Below are positions 6,078-7,103 of a DNA stretch of 7,103 nt, piece after piece. Numbering within the stretch: position 1 is the stretch's first letter; each line of letters opens with the position of its first letter. Under the pieces are notes generated by a model. That model had not been told where the DNA came from. It worked only from the letters and a program-made list of their open reading frames with translations, and searched no databases. A program made the translations under genes and the position numbers. The stretch comes from Methanosarcina sp. UBA5 (lineage in GTDB: Archaea > Halobacteriota > Methanosarcinia > Methanosarcinales > Methanosarcinaceae): contig NZ_DAVG01000124.1 of NCBI RefSeq assembly GCF_002505485.1, forward strand, positions 4,861-11,963, in the 5' to 3' direction.

Positions 6078-6100
6078 GTCCGGAATAAACCGGGCTTTTT
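6078..6100 (+). terminator. Terminator-like or attenuator-like hairpin with T-run before the DUF58 gene
   Basis: GTCCGG (6078-6083) can pair with CCGGGC (6090-6095) over a 6-nt loop, including one G-U pair, and is followed at once by five T residues (6096-6100). It ends 14 nt before the ATG at 6115, so it could end moxR transcripts or limit read-through into the next gene. The stem is short. Confidence 0.4.
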
Positions 6101-6114
6101 ATTGACGATCCAGA

Positions 6115-6996
6115 ATGACTCGCACAAAACAAAACATCGAAACGGATTTTTTCAGGCAGCTTGACCGGTTTACGTTCTCTGTTCGGAAAAGGGTATCGAC
6201 CGTTTATGCCGGAAACCGTCCCTCCACCCGAAGCGGGCGCGGCATTGATACCATTGGGTTCAGGGAGTACGATCTTAACGACAGCCTGAAGGATATCGAC
6301 TGGAAAGCCTATGCGAGAACGGAAAAGCTCTATGTGCGGCAGTTTGAGGAAGAGAAAACCCTTACGACCCACATACTTCTGGACGCCAGTAAAAGTATGG
6401 ATTACCCTGAAAAAGGGACTTCGAAATTCGAATATGCTGCTATGCTCGCTGCAGGCTATGCCTACATGGTAACAAAATATAATGATAGGTTTGCAATCTC
6501 AACCTTTACACAGGAAATCGATATAAATAAACCCAGCCGCGGGCGAAAAAACCTTCTGCGGGCAATCGACAGGCTGACAGAGCTTGAACTGTCCGGAGGC
6601 ACTTCCATCGGGGAAGCTGTCATAAAGTACAGCCGGGAAATCAAGTCCAGATCTCTTGTAATCCTTATCTCGGACTTTCTTCAGGAACCTGAGGCAATAG
6701 AAACCGCAGTTTCCAGGCTATCTGACCACGATCTGATCCTGATCCAGGTGCTCGACCCCACGGAAAAAGTGCTCCCTATCCAGGGTAACAGCAAACTCGT
6801 AGACCTTGAAACCGGAGAGGAGATCCGGACTTATGTTAGTGAGAAGTTTAAAGAACGCTATCTTAAAAAGCTCGATGATCACAGCGCAAGGATTAAAAAA
6901 GCCTGCATGAAGGCAGGGGCTGAATTCTATACTTTTACAACCGACACCCCTATTTTTGATGCTTTCTATTATACAATCAGGAGAAGGAGACACTAA
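6115..6996 (+). CDS. DUF58 domain protein with vWA fold
   Basis: The 293-residue product has the DUF58 signature GFREYDLNDSLKDIDWKAYA (48-67) followed by TEKLYVRQFEEEKTLTTHILLDASKSMD (69-96). It continues as a von Willebrand A domain with a complete metal-binding MIDAS: Asp90, Ser92 and Ser94 in DASKS, Thr163 in SGGTS, and Asp187 in LISDF. No membrane helix is present, unlike many longer bacterial DUF58 proteins with N-terminal helices; the length is that of the short soluble form. It is expected to bind the MoxR ATPase or a client through its metal site. The start has no clear ribosome binding site, but family proteins begin close to this point (MTRTKQNIETDFF) and no better in-frame start lies upstream. 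The stop is two bases before the next ATG, so these two genes are almost certainly translated from one message. Confidence 0.93.
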   Translation: MTRTKQNIETDFFRQLDRFTFSVRKRVSTVYAGNRPSTRSGRGIDTIGFREYDLNDSLKDIDWKAYARTEKLYVRQFEEEKTLTTHILLDASKSMDYPEKGTSKFEYAAMLAAGYAYMVTKYNDRFAISTFTQEIDINKPSRGRKNLLRAIDRLTELELSGGTSIGEAVIKYSREIKSRSLVILISDFLQEPEAIETAVSRLSDHDLILIQVLDPTEKVLPIQGNSKLVDLETGEEIRTYVSEKFKERYLKKLDDHSARIKKACMKAGAEFYTFTTDTPIFDAFYYTIRRRRH

Positions 6997-6998
6997 AA

Positions 6999-7103
6999 AT
7001 GCCTTTTGAAAACCCCCTTGCTCTTGCCGCTCTCCTGAGTGTAATCCCGCTTATTATTATTTACATGCTCCGTCCGAAGCCGGCTGTACTTTCAATTCCT
7101 TCA
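6999..7103 (+). CDS. BatA-like membrane protein, N-terminal part only (cut by window edge)
   Basis: An ATG two bases after the DUF58 stop opens a frame of 35 codons to the edge. AGGAGA at 6985-6990, inside the end of the DUF58 gene, is a good ribosome binding site at normal spacing. The product MPFENPLALAALLSVIPLII, then YMLRPKP and a final SIPS, is the BatA/aerotolerance N-terminal pattern: a short FxNP start, one membrane helix (about 6-23) and a basic RPKP turn. Full-length relatives usually carry a vWA or Ig-like region next. The identity of the rest is unknown. Confidence 0.8.
   Translation, partial: MPFENPLALAALLSVIPLIIIYMLRPKPAVLSIPS

Overview
The window looks like chromosomal DNA from a methanogenic archaeon, most probably Methanosarcina or a close relative. 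This rests on moderate-to-low GC with very AT-rich intergenic gaps, TATA/BRE-type promoter candidates, weak or absent Shine-Dalgarno sites at several starts, and the style of the encoded proteins. It is an inference from reading; no database search was run. There are no rRNA or tRNA genes, no CRISPR array and no intact mobile element.

Layout. (1) Positions 1-212, minus strand: the N-terminus of an exported protein running off the left edge. (2) 213-637: a divergent AT-rich promoter region. (3) 638-2170: a secreted DUF4139-family protein. (4) 2171-2510: a gap with a short tandem repeat, then a GC-rich repeat/hairpin block placed directly in front of pheA. (5) 2511-3524: prephenate dehydratase (pheA) with an unusually long hydrophilic linker between catalytic and ACT domains. 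(6) 3525-3957: a long gap with a degenerate tandem repeat that starts inside the end of pheA, a small hairpin, TATA candidates, a perfect 12-bp palindrome and a hairpin that overlaps the next gene's ribosome binding site. (7) 3958-7103: four plus-strand genes: a three-helix membrane protein of unknown function, a MoxR AAA+ ATPase, a DUF58/vWA protein, and the start of a BatA-like membrane protein cut by the right edge.

How the genes fit together. The right half is an archaeal version of the MoxR-DUF58-BatA module. Bacterial relatives couple an AAA+ ATPase to metal-binding vWA proteins and membrane proteins and are thought to act as chaperones or activators at the membrane. The leading membrane protein is the least understood member; its cytosolic loop and its extreme C-terminus resemble motifs I associate with bacterial membrane proteins in the same clusters. 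The genes are not uniformly packed (178, 110 and 2 bp gaps), and the moxR and DUF58 leaders each contain hairpins, so expression may be tuned gene by gene. PheA acts in phenylalanine synthesis and seems unrelated to its neighbours. The DUF4139 protein and the left-edge protein are both exported and share a divergent promoter region.
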